From: an uncultured Armatimonadota bacterium
GTDB lineage: Bacteria; Armatimonadota; Armatimonadia; Armatimonadales; Armatimonadaceae
DNA: 37,680 bases
Direction of reading: 5' to 3'
Assembly (NCBI GenBank): GCA_903910385.1
Contig: CAIVZM010000081.1
Span: forward strand, 1 to 37,680
Shown: one piece after another, positions 7,872 through 15,980 of the stretch
Layout: every line of letters begins with the position of its first letter
Position numbering within the stretch: position 1 is the stretch's first letter
The notes under the pieces: generated by a model
What the model saw: only the letters and a program-made list of their open reading frames with translations
Told to the model about the DNA's origin: nothing
Database searches by the model: none
Translations under genes and position numbers: made by a program

Positions 7872-8882
7872 ATGAAATTCCGCTTTTCCACGCTTCGTCC
7901 CTCTTTCAAACGGATGTCTCTCGCGGCTTCGCTCCTTGCCGTTGGCGCCATTATCCCCGGTCCCTCAGGCGCCCAGGTCGCTCCCTTATTAAGCGCTCAA
8001 AAGCCGATAGTTGTCCCCGGCGGTTCCGGCGGATACGACTGGATGCAGTTCGATGCGAAAATGAACCGCGTTCTGGCAGGGCATAAGGGTAAGGGAACTC
8101 TGGTCGTTCTCGACCTCAACGATAATAAAATTACCTCTGTCCCGGTCGGAGCGGCGCAGGGAATAGCTATTGACGAAGCGGATGGTAAATATTTCGTCGG
8201 CGATGCCGATGAACAAAAAATTGTTGTCGTTGACCGCAAGACGCTAAAAATCACCGGGCAAATTCCGGTTACAGGCCCGGTCGACGCGATGGCTTTCGAT
8301 ACGAAGCGCGGTCTGGTCTACGCCGGGCACGACGATGGAACCGAAGTATGGGTCATTGACGGTAAATCAAACAAAATCGTCGGCGCTGTAAAAATTTCCG
8401 GAGCGCCCGAATATATCGAGTACGACTCTGTCACCGACCGCTTGTATCAAAATGTCAAGACCGACGATACTCTACATGTGATTGACAGCGATAAAAAGGC
8501 GGCGGAATTCGTGTGGAAAACAACGCCCGCCACGGGACCGCATGGTCTTGCCGTATCTGGCAAGACAGGTCGCGTTTTCTGTGCGGGCAAAAATGGCAAA
8601 CTGGTCGCGCTAGATATTCGCACGGGAAAAACGCTCGCCATCGCCGATATTGCTTCAGGCGTAGACCAGATTGCTCTGGATCATGGCAATCAATACATCT
8701 ATTCGGCCTGTAAAGGATTTATCTCCGTGACGGAAGTCACGAAAAGCGGATTACGCTCCCGGGCAAATATTCCTTCTCCGGCAGGCGTTCATACACTGAC
8801 CGTAGATCCTAAAACGCACACAGTCTGGGCTTGCTATGCAGACAAGAAGGACAGTTATCTCATCGCCTTCGCAACAAAATAA
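7872..8882 (+). CDS. Secreted YncE-like beta-propeller protein
   Basis: A 336-residue exported protein. The signal peptide is MKFRFSTLRPSFKRMSLAAS... ending near PSGAQ. The rest consists of about 40-residue repeats with the pattern of YVTN/YncE-type beta-propellers: GKGTLVVLDLNDNKITSVPVG, GDADEQKIVVVDRKTLKITG, VYAGHDDGTEVWVIDGKSNKIVG, FCAGKNGKLVALDIRTGKTL. These suggest a seven-bladed propeller. Such proteins bind ligands or act as scaffolds; no catalytic residues are evident. I chose ATG 7872 because it gives a proper signal peptide and follows the lipoprotein stop closely; the longer open frame overlaps the lipoprotein gene. Together they may form one envelope unit. Confidence 0.85.
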   Translation: MKFRFSTLRPSFKRMSLAASLLAVGAIIPGPSGAQVAPLLSAQKPIVVPGGSGGYDWMQFDAKMNRVLAGHKGKGTLVVLDLNDNKITSVPVGAAQGIAIDEADGKYFVGDADEQKIVVVDRKTLKITGQIPVTGPVDAMAFDTKRGLVYAGHDDGTEVWVIDGKSNKIVGAVKISGAPEYIEYDSVTDRLYQNVKTDDTLHVIDSDKKAAEFVWKTTPATGPHGLAVSGKTGRVFCAGKNGKLVALDIRTGKTLAIADIASGVDQIALDHGNQYIYSACKGFISVTEVTKSGLRSRANIPSPAGVHTLTVDPKTHTVWACYADKKDSYLIAFATK

Positions 8883-8966
8883 GAAATCGCCTGAAAACTG
8901 TTGATCGCTGAAGCGTCTGTTCCGGCAGGCGAAATGGTGACTGACAGTAAAAATAGGAATCAACTC

Positions 8967-8997
8967 TTGACGGGATACGGAGGGTGTATGTTATAAT
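8967..8997 (+). promoter_or_regulatory. Sigma70-type promoter of the second prepilin-like gene
   Basis: TTGACG at 8967-8972 and a perfect TATAAT at 8992-8997, spaced 19 bp, with an extended -10 TG at 8989-8990. The start site would fall near 9004, giving a leader of about 47 nt that contains the GAAGGAG ribosome-binding site. Confidence 0.75.
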
Positions 8998-9050
8998 CAC
9001 GGCATTACCCTCTTAACCTTTCCTGGCTATTTCCTGAGAAGGAGTTTTTG

Positions 9051-9881
9051 ATGAGACTTGTTCGTTCTGGCTCCACCAAACACGCCATTACATCGCGTAA
9101 TAGCGCGGCATTTACGCTCATCGAACTGCTCGTCGTTATCGCCATTATCGCGATTCTCGCCGCTATTCTTTTTCCTGTCTTTGCACAGGCTCGTGAGCGA
9201 GCGCGACAGGCTTCCTGCCTCTCGAATATGCGCCAGCTTTCCCTTGCCTTTCTGATGTACGCGCAGGATTACGATGAGGCTCTGGTTCCCACCGTAAACT
9301 ATGCCGTTGCCCCGCCTGCTCGCCCCATCTGGTCTGCGGTTCTCCAACCTTATGTGAAAAACGAAGGCATATTCAACTGTCCCAGCGCCTCGGGCGTCGC
9401 TTACCCCAAAGATTGGGATAACCGTAAATTCGCTTCTATTGGTCTGAATGCGCAGACCGCCTTTGATCCAGCGTCAGCGGAAGGCTTTCCGAGCGTCGTC
9501 TCTCTGGCGGCAATGGAAGAATCATCTCGGACGCCCCTCTTCGCCGATACGCCCAATGCGGCGCCGGGGGCGCCGGGTTCCGATAAGCATCGCGGTTTCG
9601 TCTTTGATCCCTGTGTGCCGGATAGTGTCGTGAACGTCACTGATGTGCGCCTTTCGACGCCGCTCGTCGCTGACCGTGATCTGGTAGAAGGCGATCCTCG
9701 TCCTGCCGGTCAATTGAAACCGATTTACGCCCGTCACTTCAAAACAGGGAATAATGGCGGACAAACGACCCTTGTCTTCGGCGACGGTCATGTCAGGTCT
9801 TATTCCGCATCTTCGATTCTGGCGCAGGAGAAAGGCGCGAACCTTTTCTGGCGCTTCCGTGGAGTCTGTCCGACTCCGTAA
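9051..9881 (+). CDS. Prepilin-like N-methylation domain protein (DUF1559-like)
   Basis: A 276-residue paralogue of the protein at 6734. The leader [20 protein letters not shown] precedes [20 protein letters not shown] and [22 protein letters not shown], with the cleavage site between A20 and F21 and Glu at +5. The [11 protein letters not shown] block and an [16 protein letters not shown] segment are shared with the first copy ([15 protein letters not shown]). The C-terminal H...DGH segment is present, but the spacing from the histidine in [11 protein letters not shown] is longer than nine. GAAGGAG lies 7-8 nt before ATG 9051, and its own promoter is strong. It is probably exported and assembled by type II secretion or type IV pilus-like machinery, none of which is encoded here. 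Confidence 0.88.
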   Translation: MRLVRSGSTKHAITSRNSAAFTLIELLVVIAIIAILAAILFPVFAQARERARQASCLSNMRQLSLAFLMYAQDYDEALVPTVNYAVAPPARPIWSAVLQPYVKNEGIFNCPSASGVAYPKDWDNRKFASIGLNAQTAFDPASAEGFPSVVSLAAMEESSRTPLFADTPNAAPGAPGSDKHRGFVFDPCVPDSVVNVTDVRLSTPLVADRDLVEGDPRPAGQLKPIYARHFKTGNNGGQTTLVFGDGHVRSYSASSILAQEKGANLFWRFRGVCPTP

Positions 9882-10000
9882 AAAGCGCTCCCATGACAGC
9901 GCAATTGATTCAAAAGATCGTCCTGATACGTCCCGACGCTAAGTTCCGGCTGGTAGGTGGTGTCAAACCATCAGTAACAAATTCATACTAGTTCAATATA

Positions 10001-10621
10001 TTATTTGAGATGATGGCTTGGAGGGCGAATTGGCGCAGGAAGCTGACGAATTTTGAGGCTATCTATCGCTGTCACAATCTCTTGCATTATCTCTGTATGA
10101 CCTGTGCTGCCAGAAAAAATAAAAGTTGAGTCTCCTTTATTGAAGATCTCACCGACAAAGTGGCTGTCGCGGCCATCCTTATTAGTAGAGTAAGATACGC
10201 GGTACACAGGAGCGCCATCATTAAGTCGCAGAGATGCCACTTTTGCATGCGGGACTTCCTTGGGTTGCATAGCCAGAAAGGCGTCGCGTAAGCCATCTCC
10301 TGAAACTTGCAACTTTGTCTGCCTTGCCAACTCCAAAACTGTTCCCGTTTTTAATTTGAATTTTACTACTTTTTCATCCTCGGTTTGTATTCTTGATTCA
10401 GGTGGAAGATTTACAGTAACCACAGTTCCATGCCACAGGTTAGAGTATGTCATGCCTTCACTATTAGCAGTCAGTGTTCCATGGGTTTTACTAGTTGCCG
10501 AAACGGGAGGTTTCTGTTGAGTTTTCGATTGGTCTCCTTTTTGTGCAAGGGAACTTGAGGCAAGACAAATTATAAGTGTAACCACTAGGCCTGAAATTGT
10601 CGATTTATGTGTCGTATTCAT
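10001..10621 (-). CDS. Secreted protein of unknown function
   Basis: I do not recognise this 206-residue protein. It has a clear signal peptide: basic N-terminus MNTTHKSTIS, hydrophobic core GLVVTLIICLASSSLA, cleavage before QKG. A polar linker rich in Lys, Gln, Ser and Thr follows. The remaining domain of about 150 residues has alternating strands (GTVVTVNLPPESRIQ, VYRVSYSTNKDG, FIFSGSTGHTEIMQEIVTAIDSLKI). The last pattern recalls PsbP/DUF1795-like folds, but this is only a resemblance. The coding sequence is visibly AT-richer than its neighbours, which may mean recent acquisition. The ribosome-binding site is weak. It is isolated, with no operon partner. Confidence 0.65.
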   Translation of the reverse strand: MNTTHKSTISGLVVTLIICLASSSLAQKGDQSKTQQKPPVSATSKTHGTLTANSEGMTYSNLWHGTVVTVNLPPESRIQTEDEKVVKFKLKTGTVLELARQTKLQVSGDGLRDAFLAMQPKEVPHAKVASLRLNDGAPVYRVSYSTNKDGRDSHFVGEIFNKGDSTFIFSGSTGHTEIMQEIVTAIDSLKIRQLPAPIRPPSHHLK

Positions 10622-10835
10622 AACCCGTTATCTTTCAGTACAATTTTGATTCTTATGATCTTGCCCTTCCGGCTTTTCTTCGCCGGGGCTATTTCAGTTT
10701 TAGTTATACGCTGTCGTCTCGCCGAGTCCCTCCTCGTCTCTACAAACGGGCTGCCATCGGCGCTGTTTCTGAAAAATGAGTCCGTGTGCAATGCACTCAG
10801 TCCGAGCGCAATAAACTCATAATGATAGCTGGAGC

Positions 10836-10864
10836 GTGACTTGGAAGCGAACCTTGCGTATAAT
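10836..10864 (+). promoter_or_regulatory. Promoter candidate for the SDR gene
   Basis: GTGACT at 10836-10841 (four of six consensus bases) and a perfect TATAAT at 10859-10864, spaced 17 bp. The start would be near 10871, 50 nt before the ATG. The rest of the 10622-10920 gap shows no gene I can support; a 71-codon open frame there lacks family features. Confidence 0.55.
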
Positions 10865-10920
10865 CAGTTGTTACACAGCGGTTTCCATGTCTGGTCAATC
10901 TGGTTCTGAAAAGGAAAACA

Positions 10921-11688
10921 ATGAACCCTCAACCCTTAGGGAATAAAGTGGCGTTGATTACCGGAGCCGCACGCGGAATCGGTTACGGTATTGCGCGTCG
11001 CTATGCCGAAGAAGGCGCATCCGTCGTTATTGCGGATATCAACCAAACCCTCGCAGAAGAAAGCGCGGCGCGAATTACGGCGGAAACCCGTCAGAAAGCG
11101 CTGGCGTTGCGTTGCGATGTGTCCGACCGTGCGAACGTCGATGCCGTTATCGCGCAGACGATAGCGGAACTGGGCGGACTGGATATTCTGGTCAGTAATG
11201 CGGGTATCTGCCCCTTTGTCGAATTCCTCGATCTGGACAACCAAATCTGGCAAAAAACAATCGATGTGATTCTCACCGGTGGATTCAATGTCGGGCAGGC
11301 GGCGGCGCGAGCAATGATCGCGCAGGGACGCGGCGGACGGATTCTGTATATCACTTCGCTGTCGACTATTCAGGCAGGCAGCAATCAGGTAGACTATGCC
11401 GCTGCCAAATCAGGTGAGAGGATGCTCATGGCGAGCATGGCAGGGCCGCTGGGAAGATATGGCATCACGGTCAACGGAATCGCTCCGGGCGTCATTTATA
11501 CCGAAATGGGGGCGCATCACTGGGATGTAACGGAGCATCGTACCGCATTCGAAAAATCAAACCCACGCGGACGATTGGGAGAACCGAAAGATATCGCCAA
11601 CGCCGCCGTCTTCCTTGCGCTGGACGAGAGTGAGTACATTACGGGTTCCACCATCCGCGTCGATGGCGGTCATATGCCCATCGGTTGA
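10921..11688 (+). CDS. Short-chain dehydrogenase/reductase (FabG-like)
   Basis: A classical SDR of 255 residues, the normal length. It uses NAD(P)(H) to oxidise or reduce a hydroxyl/keto group. The nucleotide-binding TGAARGIG is at 14-21, with Asp39 (VVIADI) suggesting NAD preference. The structural NAG motif is at 93-95, and the catalytic residues are S146, Y159 and K163 in YAAAK. The C-terminal GRLGEPKDIANAAVFLALDESEYITGSTIRVDGG is typical. AAAGGA lies 7 nt before ATG 10921. It lies 85 bp upstream of the alpha-L-fucosidase on the same strand. A role in deoxy-sugar catabolism (for example an L-fucose dehydrogenase-like step) is plausible but is only inference from this proximity. Confidence 0.9.
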   Translation: MNPQPLGNKVALITGAARGIGYGIARRYAEEGASVVIADINQTLAEESAARITAETRQKALALRCDVSDRANVDAVIAQTIAELGGLDILVSNAGICPFVEFLDLDNQIWQKTIDVILTGGFNVGQAAARAMIAQGRGGRILYITSLSTIQAGSNQVDYAAAKSGERMLMASMAGPLGRYGITVNGIAPGVIYTEMGAHHWDVTEHRTAFEKSNPRGRLGEPKDIANAAVFLALDESEYITGSTIRVDGGHMPIG

Positions 11689-11773
11689 GAGAAAAAGAGC
11701 CTGCCCATCACACAGGAAATAATTCTGCGTTCGCCATTGCGGACACAAGATGTAAGGGGAAATAATAAAACGA

Positions 11774-13249
11774 ATGCTCGAACCAAGCCACAATGATCCG
11801 CAATTAAGTGACATCGCTCCGCCCGCTCCCTATGGTCCGACCCCCACGTCGCGCCAGTTGTTCTGGCATCGGGAACGACCGCTGTACGGGTTCCTTCACT
11901 TTACGGTCAATACCTTTACCGGTCGAGAATGGGGATTCGGGGATGAATCGCCGGAACTATTCAATCCCACCGATTTCGACGCCGATCAAATCGCTGCCGC
12001 CTTTGTGGCGGGGGGATTGGAAACGCTGATTCTGACCTGCAAGCATCACGATGGCTTCTGCCTCTGGCCTAGCCCCCTGACACGGCATTCCGTCGCCGCT
12101 TCTCCTTGGAGAGAGGGGAAGGGGGATATGGTGCGGGAAATCTCCGATGCCTGCCACCGTCATGGTCTCCGGTTCGGCGTCTACCTGTCTCCCTGGGATC
12201 GTAACCATGCGGAGTACGCCCGCCCGGAATATATCACGTACTATCGGGCGCAACTGCGGGAACTTCTGACACAGTACGGCTCTATCTCGGAGGTCTGGTT
12301 CGACGGAGCCAACGGTGGCGATGGTCATTACGGCGGCGCGAAGGAAGCGCGGCGCATCGATGCCGCTACTTACTACGATTGGCCGACTACCTGGGGATTA
12401 GTTCGGGAGTTACAGCCCGAAGCCGTCATTTTTAGCGATGTCGGCCCTGATGTCCGCTGGGTCGGGAACGAGGAAGGTATCGCCGGAGAACCTTGCTGGG
12501 CAACCATCGATGTGACCGGGCTCGCGCCGGGGAAGGCGGAGTCCGAGTATCTGAATCGGGGCGACCGTGATGCGCCGAACCGCGTCTGGCTCCCGCCCGA
12601 ATGCGATGTCTCTATCCGCCCCGGTTGGTTCTATCATCCCGAAGAGGACGACAAAGTCAAAAATGGCGAAAAGTTGGTCGATCTCTACTTCAAATCCGTC
12701 GGGCGTGGCGGTGCGTTCCTGCTCAATCTGCCCCCGGATCAACGGGGACGGATTCCAGACACGGATGTCGCAGCTGTGACCGATATGCGCCGCCGTCTGG
12801 ATCATCTTTTCGCCAACCCCATCACAGCATCCGGCTCCGGACTGACAGTGACGGCAAGCCAGACACGGGGGGGACAGACGGACTTTACGCCTGATTGTGT
12901 CCTTGATGGCAACCTGGATACCTACTGGGCGACCAATGACGGGGTAACGACGGCGGAAATCACGGTTCGCTTGCCGGAGTCGCGACCAATCAGCGTCATT
13001 CGCTTGCGTGAGCATTTACCGTTGGGTCAGCGGATTCACGCTTTCGCAGTCGATATCGCCTCCGGGGAGGGGGATGAGTGGCAGGAAACGTTCCGGGGCG
13101 AAAGCGTCGGTGGTTGCCGTCTCATTCAACCTGGCGGTTCGGACTCGATAGTGGCTGACCGCATACGCCTTCGAATTCTGGAAGCGGGCGCCTGTCCTGC
13201 GATCGAGGAAATCGGTCTGTTTAGCGGGAGCGCTACAGTAGCATCCTAA
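11774..13249 (+). CDS. GH29 alpha-L-fucosidase with C-terminal F5/8-type domain
   Basis: A retaining exo-glycosidase that releases alpha-linked L-fucose. The 491-residue protein has an N-terminal GH29 barrel (about 20-345) with TCKHHDGFCLW at 88-98 and the catalytic nucleophile D177 in SEVWFDGANGG. FLLNLPPDQRGRIPD marks the end of the barrel. Residues about 355-485 form an F5/8 type C (CBM32-like) sandwich: DFTPDCVLDGNLDTYWATND, ISVIRLREHLPLGQRI, IRLRILEAG. No signal peptide is visible, so it may act in the cytoplasm on imported oligosaccharides. ATG 11774 is used; a GGGGA lies rather far upstream. It probably shares a transcript with the SDR gene. Confidence 0.92.
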   Translation: MLEPSHNDPQLSDIAPPAPYGPTPTSRQLFWHRERPLYGFLHFTVNTFTGREWGFGDESPELFNPTDFDADQIAAAFVAGGLETLILTCKHHDGFCLWPSPLTRHSVAASPWREGKGDMVREISDACHRHGLRFGVYLSPWDRNHAEYARPEYITYYRAQLRELLTQYGSISEVWFDGANGGDGHYGGAKEARRIDAATYYDWPTTWGLVRELQPEAVIFSDVGPDVRWVGNEEGIAGEPCWATIDVTGLAPGKAESEYLNRGDRDAPNRVWLPPECDVSIRPGWFYHPEEDDKVKNGEKLVDLYFKSVGRGGAFLLNLPPDQRGRIPDTDVAAVTDMRRRLDHLFANPITASGSGLTVTASQTRGGQTDFTPDCVLDGNLDTYWATNDGVTTAEITVRLPESRPISVIRLREHLPLGQRIHAFAVDIASGEGDEWQETFRGESVGGCRLIQPGGSDSIVADRIRLRILEAGACPAIEEIGLFSGSATVAS

Positions 13250-13275
13250 TCTACGAAGAATCATAAAATCCTGTG

Positions 13276-13323
13276 CGAAGCGGTTCCTTCAGTAGACTGA
13301 TGGCTGCTGAAGGAACCGCTTCG
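13276..13323. terminator. Strong bidirectional terminator hairpin
   Basis: A perfect 17-bp stem, CGAAGCGGTTCCTTCAG (13276-13292) with its complement at 13307-13323, and a 14-nt loop. It is followed on the plus strand by TGATCTTTTTTC. It lies between the convergent fucosidase and RraA-family genes and probably ends both transcripts. Confidence 0.92.
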
Positions 13324-13357
13324 TGATCTTTTTTCTTCGGGCGAGCAAGTGACGCTC

Positions 13358-14164
13358 TCAGGCGTTCGTCTTGATCCACTCGTCGAAGTCGGCCTTCATT
13401 TCATCCGTCCAACCGCCGTCCACCTGACCGGACGTGTAAACACCTTCGCGAATACGGATCTGCCCCCACTCATCCATTTTTCGGATACGCTCCGAACGGG
13501 TGACCACTTCCTCCGCAAGGTGGGGCGGGACAAAAACGATGCCGCCAATCGTGCCCAGAACGATATCGCCGGGCAGGGCGATCGCTTCACCGATACGGGT
13601 CGGGGCATTGAGCGACGAAAGAGAGACATCCGCGATAGCGGAAGCGTCTACACCACGATGGAAGGCGTTCAGGTTCGGAATCTCGCCCATGCGGATGACA
13701 TCGCGGACACCGCCATCGATGACCATTCCCACCTTTGTCTTCTCGGCGATAGCGGTGCCGAGGTTGTCACCCGCGAACGTGCCGTCTTTGACCTTGCCGA
13801 ACATATCCACGACCACGACATCGTTTTCGACCAGAGTATCGATCACGAAAGAGTTGTGCAGACCGACGCTACCCTGCGCCTTGCCCCAATCCTGAATACA
13901 GGCATGTAAGTCCGGGCGCGTGGGAACCAGCGTACAGGTGACGGCGCGACCGACCATGACGCTGTTCGGATGGAGAATATGCCAGTTGCCCGCATATTGA
14001 TAGCGGTAGCCTTTCTCCTTCACGACGCCCCATGCCTCTTCGACGGTGACCAGTTTCATCCGCTCAAGGATTGAATCCGGGACTTTTGGTCGTCCATCTG
14101 GGAACCGTTCCCCCGTCCATTCGCGTGTCCAGTGAAGAATATCTTCCTTTCGATTCAGCCACAT
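13358..14164 (-). CDS. RraA family protein (HMG aldolase-like)
   Basis: 268 residues from ATG 14164. The family includes 4-hydroxy-4-methyl-2-oxoglutarate/oxaloacetate aldolases and RraA, an RNase E inhibitor. The central stretch has the signature G(D)NLG.AIAEKTKVGMVIDGGVRD, where the Arg-Asp pair and upstream GD contact the metal and substrate in aldolase members, and the later GDIVLGTIGGIVFVPP. An N-terminal extension of about 60 residues (DILHWTREWTGERFPDGRPKVP) is longer than in E. coli RraA, as in other members annotated as dimethylmenaquinone methyltransferase-like. A longer frame to 14245 exists, but AGAGG just before 14164 favours the shorter start. An enzymatic role in sugar-acid breakdown is more likely than RNase inhibition. 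Confidence 0.85.
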   Translation of the reverse strand: MWLNRKEDILHWTREWTGERFPDGRPKVPDSILERMKLVTVEEAWGVVKEKGYRYQYAGNWHILHPNSVMVGRAVTCTLVPTRPDLHACIQDWGKAQGSVGLHNSFVIDTLVENDVVVVDMFGKVKDGTFAGDNLGTAIAEKTKVGMVIDGGVRDVIRMGEIPNLNAFHRGVDASAIADVSLSSLNAPTRIGEAIALPGDIVLGTIGGIVFVPPHLAEEVVTRSERIRKMDEWGQIRIREGVYTSGQVDGGWTDEMKADFDEWIKTNA

Positions 14165-14325
14165 TGCCTCTAACCTTTCCCCTGTGAAACTTGACGAGCG
14201 CGTCCTGACGAATTCAGATATCGGACGTTCGCTCCGCACTTCCATAGTTCGGCGAAGGGTCAGGCATAATCCTTCTCCTGTGCCGTACCGCCGCTATTCA
14301 GGTTAGCGTCGGATATTAAGCAATC

Positions 14326-15327
14326 TCAGTTGCGTCGGCGGGCACGATACTTCCAACTTACTGCCATCAGAGCCATCATGCCCGAGTACGATCTTTCGCC
14401 GAAGATTCGTCGGCGGTAACGGTGATAGGCGTTGCGTAAGCGCCAAGCCGGACGGAAGCCTGACGGCGCAGCAAGCGCTACCTGTCGGGCTTCCTCGCGC
14501 TCTTTGTCTGTCATCGGCGCAATCAGGGCGGTCACTGTCCGTCGCAGGAGGATCGCCACATTCCGTGGCGTTACCAGATTGACCTGTGGCATTCGGTCGC
14601 CATACTCCGCGAAGGCGGTCTCAAAAGCGAGATTGGTCTGTTCCTGATCTTTCCCAGAGAAAACGAACTGCTGGAGGGACATGTTGTCGCCATGAATACG
14701 GTAGTACGCCTGATCGGAATCCAGAATGCCGACATCGGCGTGCGCCGCGAATCGCATCCACATTTCAAAATCGGCAGTGTGCGGTAATGTGTTGCGGTAT
14801 CCGCCTAACTGATGCTGAAGACTGGTTCGCGTAATCACTTCCGGACTGCTTATAAAGTTCTTGCCCCTTGCGATAAAGTCATGCAACCAGGCTTTCCCTT
14901 CCGCCAGATGCCCGGAATGGCCGTCCCCCACTCGATAGGGCGGCAAATGATCCGAAGACTCGAATCGGATCGCACGACCATATACCATGCCGGCGGACGG
15001 GTGCGAATCCATAAAGGAAACGGCGCGTTGCAGAGCGTCGGGGGTCAACAGATCATCGGCGGAGATCAGGAGCGTATAATCGCCTGACGACCATTCCAAC
15101 CCCTCATTGTAGGTGGCGATATGACCTTTGTTTTCAGCATGGCGGCGCCATTCCACACGCGAGTCGCGGCTCGCCCAGTCCGAAGCGACTTCAGGAGTAT
15201 TGTCGGGCGATGCGTCGTCCAGAATCAATACCTTCAAATCAACGTCCTGCGACAGGATACTTTCCAGACATGCGGAAAGATAGTGTGCATATCTATAACA
15301 GGGAATAATGATATCAACACGGCTCAT
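14326..15327 (-). CDS. Family 2 glycosyltransferase
   Basis: A 333-residue GT-A fold transferase, last gene of the sugar operon. It starts MSRVDIIIPCYRYAHYLSACLESIL, with the nucleotide-binding DDASPDNTP near 38-46 and the metal-binding DXD-like ISADDLLTP after SSGDYTLL. A further PHTADFEMWMRFA block (ED/DxxxW acceptor region) is typical of GT2. The C-terminal third is basic with no clear membrane helices. ATG 15327 overlaps the TGA of the acyltransferase gene by four bases (ATGA), which fixes the start and shows translational coupling. It probably transfers the sugar made by the operon's enzymes to a lipid-linked or protein acceptor; the acceptor is unknown. Confidence 0.9.
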   Translation of the reverse strand: MSRVDIIIPCYRYAHYLSACLESILSQDVDLKVLILDDASPDNTPEVASDWASRDSRVEWRRHAENKGHIATYNEGLEWSSGDYTLLISADDLLTPDALQRAVSFMDSHPSAGMVYGRAIRFESSDHLPPYRVGDGHSGHLAEGKAWLHDFIARGKNFISSPEVITRTSLQHQLGGYRNTLPHTADFEMWMRFAAHADVGILDSDQAYYRIHGDNMSLQQFVFSGKDQEQTNLAFETAFAEYGDRMPQVNLVTPRNVAILLRRTVTALIAPMTDKEREEARQVALAAPSGFRPAWRLRNAYHRYRRRIFGERSYSGMMALMAVSWKYRARRRN

Positions 15328-15977
15328 TCGTATAGATTTCTTGCAGGATTGCCTGCAACGATAGAGTGCGCGGGAACATCCTTCACCACCACAGCGCCCA
15401 TACCTATCAGGGATCCCTCGCCAATCTCTAACCCTTGCCGAATGACCGCTCCCGCCCCGATATAAACGTTCCGATGCACGACGACGCCTCCGCTGATAAT
15501 GACGCCGGGTGCGACAATGGTTCCCCATCCGATCCGTGTCTCATGGCCAATCGTGGCATTGGCTGCGATTTTGACATGATCCTCCAGATGCACCAGTCCC
15601 GCTATCGACGATCCGAACTGGATATAGACTCCCTTACCGATTTTCGCACTTCGGGAAACCGCCGCGCCAGAATGAATCAATGTCGCCCACTGATGCGCTC
15701 CAATGCCAGTGGCATTCACCAGCGCAGGTAGACTCCTGTAAGATTTATCGCTTCCAATTGCCATGATAAATTGGCGATCTTCGATAGCATTCGCCAAACT
15801 CAGAGCGCCTCGAACCAACAATCCCTGCCAGAGACTGCCTTCGGGTAGACGATCATCCAGTAAACCATCTACTTGCCAGCGTTCGCTATCCGTCACTGCA
15901 CGATCATTGATCGAATCGATAATATCCAAAATATCCAGAGCGTTTCCCGATGCGCCGAGAATCATAAGGTTATTCAT
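15324..15977 (-). CDS. NeuD/PglD-like sugar O-/N-acyltransferase
   Basis: 217 residues. The N-terminal Rossmann-like region (MNNLMILGASGNALDILDII, IMAIGSDKSYRSL) binds the sugar nucleotide. A left-handed beta-helix of hexapeptide repeats follows from about 100 to 210 (IGKGVYIQFGS, IAANATIGHETRIGWGTIVAPGVII, IGAGAVIRQGLEIGEGSLIGMGAVVVKDVP), ending in AGNPAR. This two-part layout is that of NeuD and PglD, which acylate sialic acid precursors or UDP-4-amino sugars using acetyl-CoA. The catalytic histidine is probably in TIGHETRIG. It directly follows the PglE-like aminotransferase with a 3-nt gap, as PglD partners PglE in bacillosamine synthesis, so an N-acetylation role is inferred. Confidence 0.88.
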   Translation of the reverse strand: MNNLMILGASGNALDILDIIDSINDRAVTDSERWQVDGLLDDRLPEGSLWQGLLVRGALSLANAIEDRQFIMAIGSDKSYRSLPALVNATGIGAHQWATLIHSGAAVSRSAKIGKGVYIQFGSSIAGLVHLEDHVKIAANATIGHETRIGWGTIVAPGVIISGGVVVHRNVYIGAGAVIRQGLEIGEGSLIGMGAVVVKDVPAHSIVAGNPARNLYE

Positions 15978-15980
15978 GCA

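Noticed and set aside
14165-14245. Longer start of the RraA-family protein
   Set aside because: The extra 27 residues look non-conserved, and a ribosome-binding site favours ATG 14164.
15328-15528. N-terminal extension of the glycosyltransferase
   Set aside because: The added residues are Arg-rich and lie opposite the coding acyltransferase gene; the ATGA overlap fixes the start at 15327.
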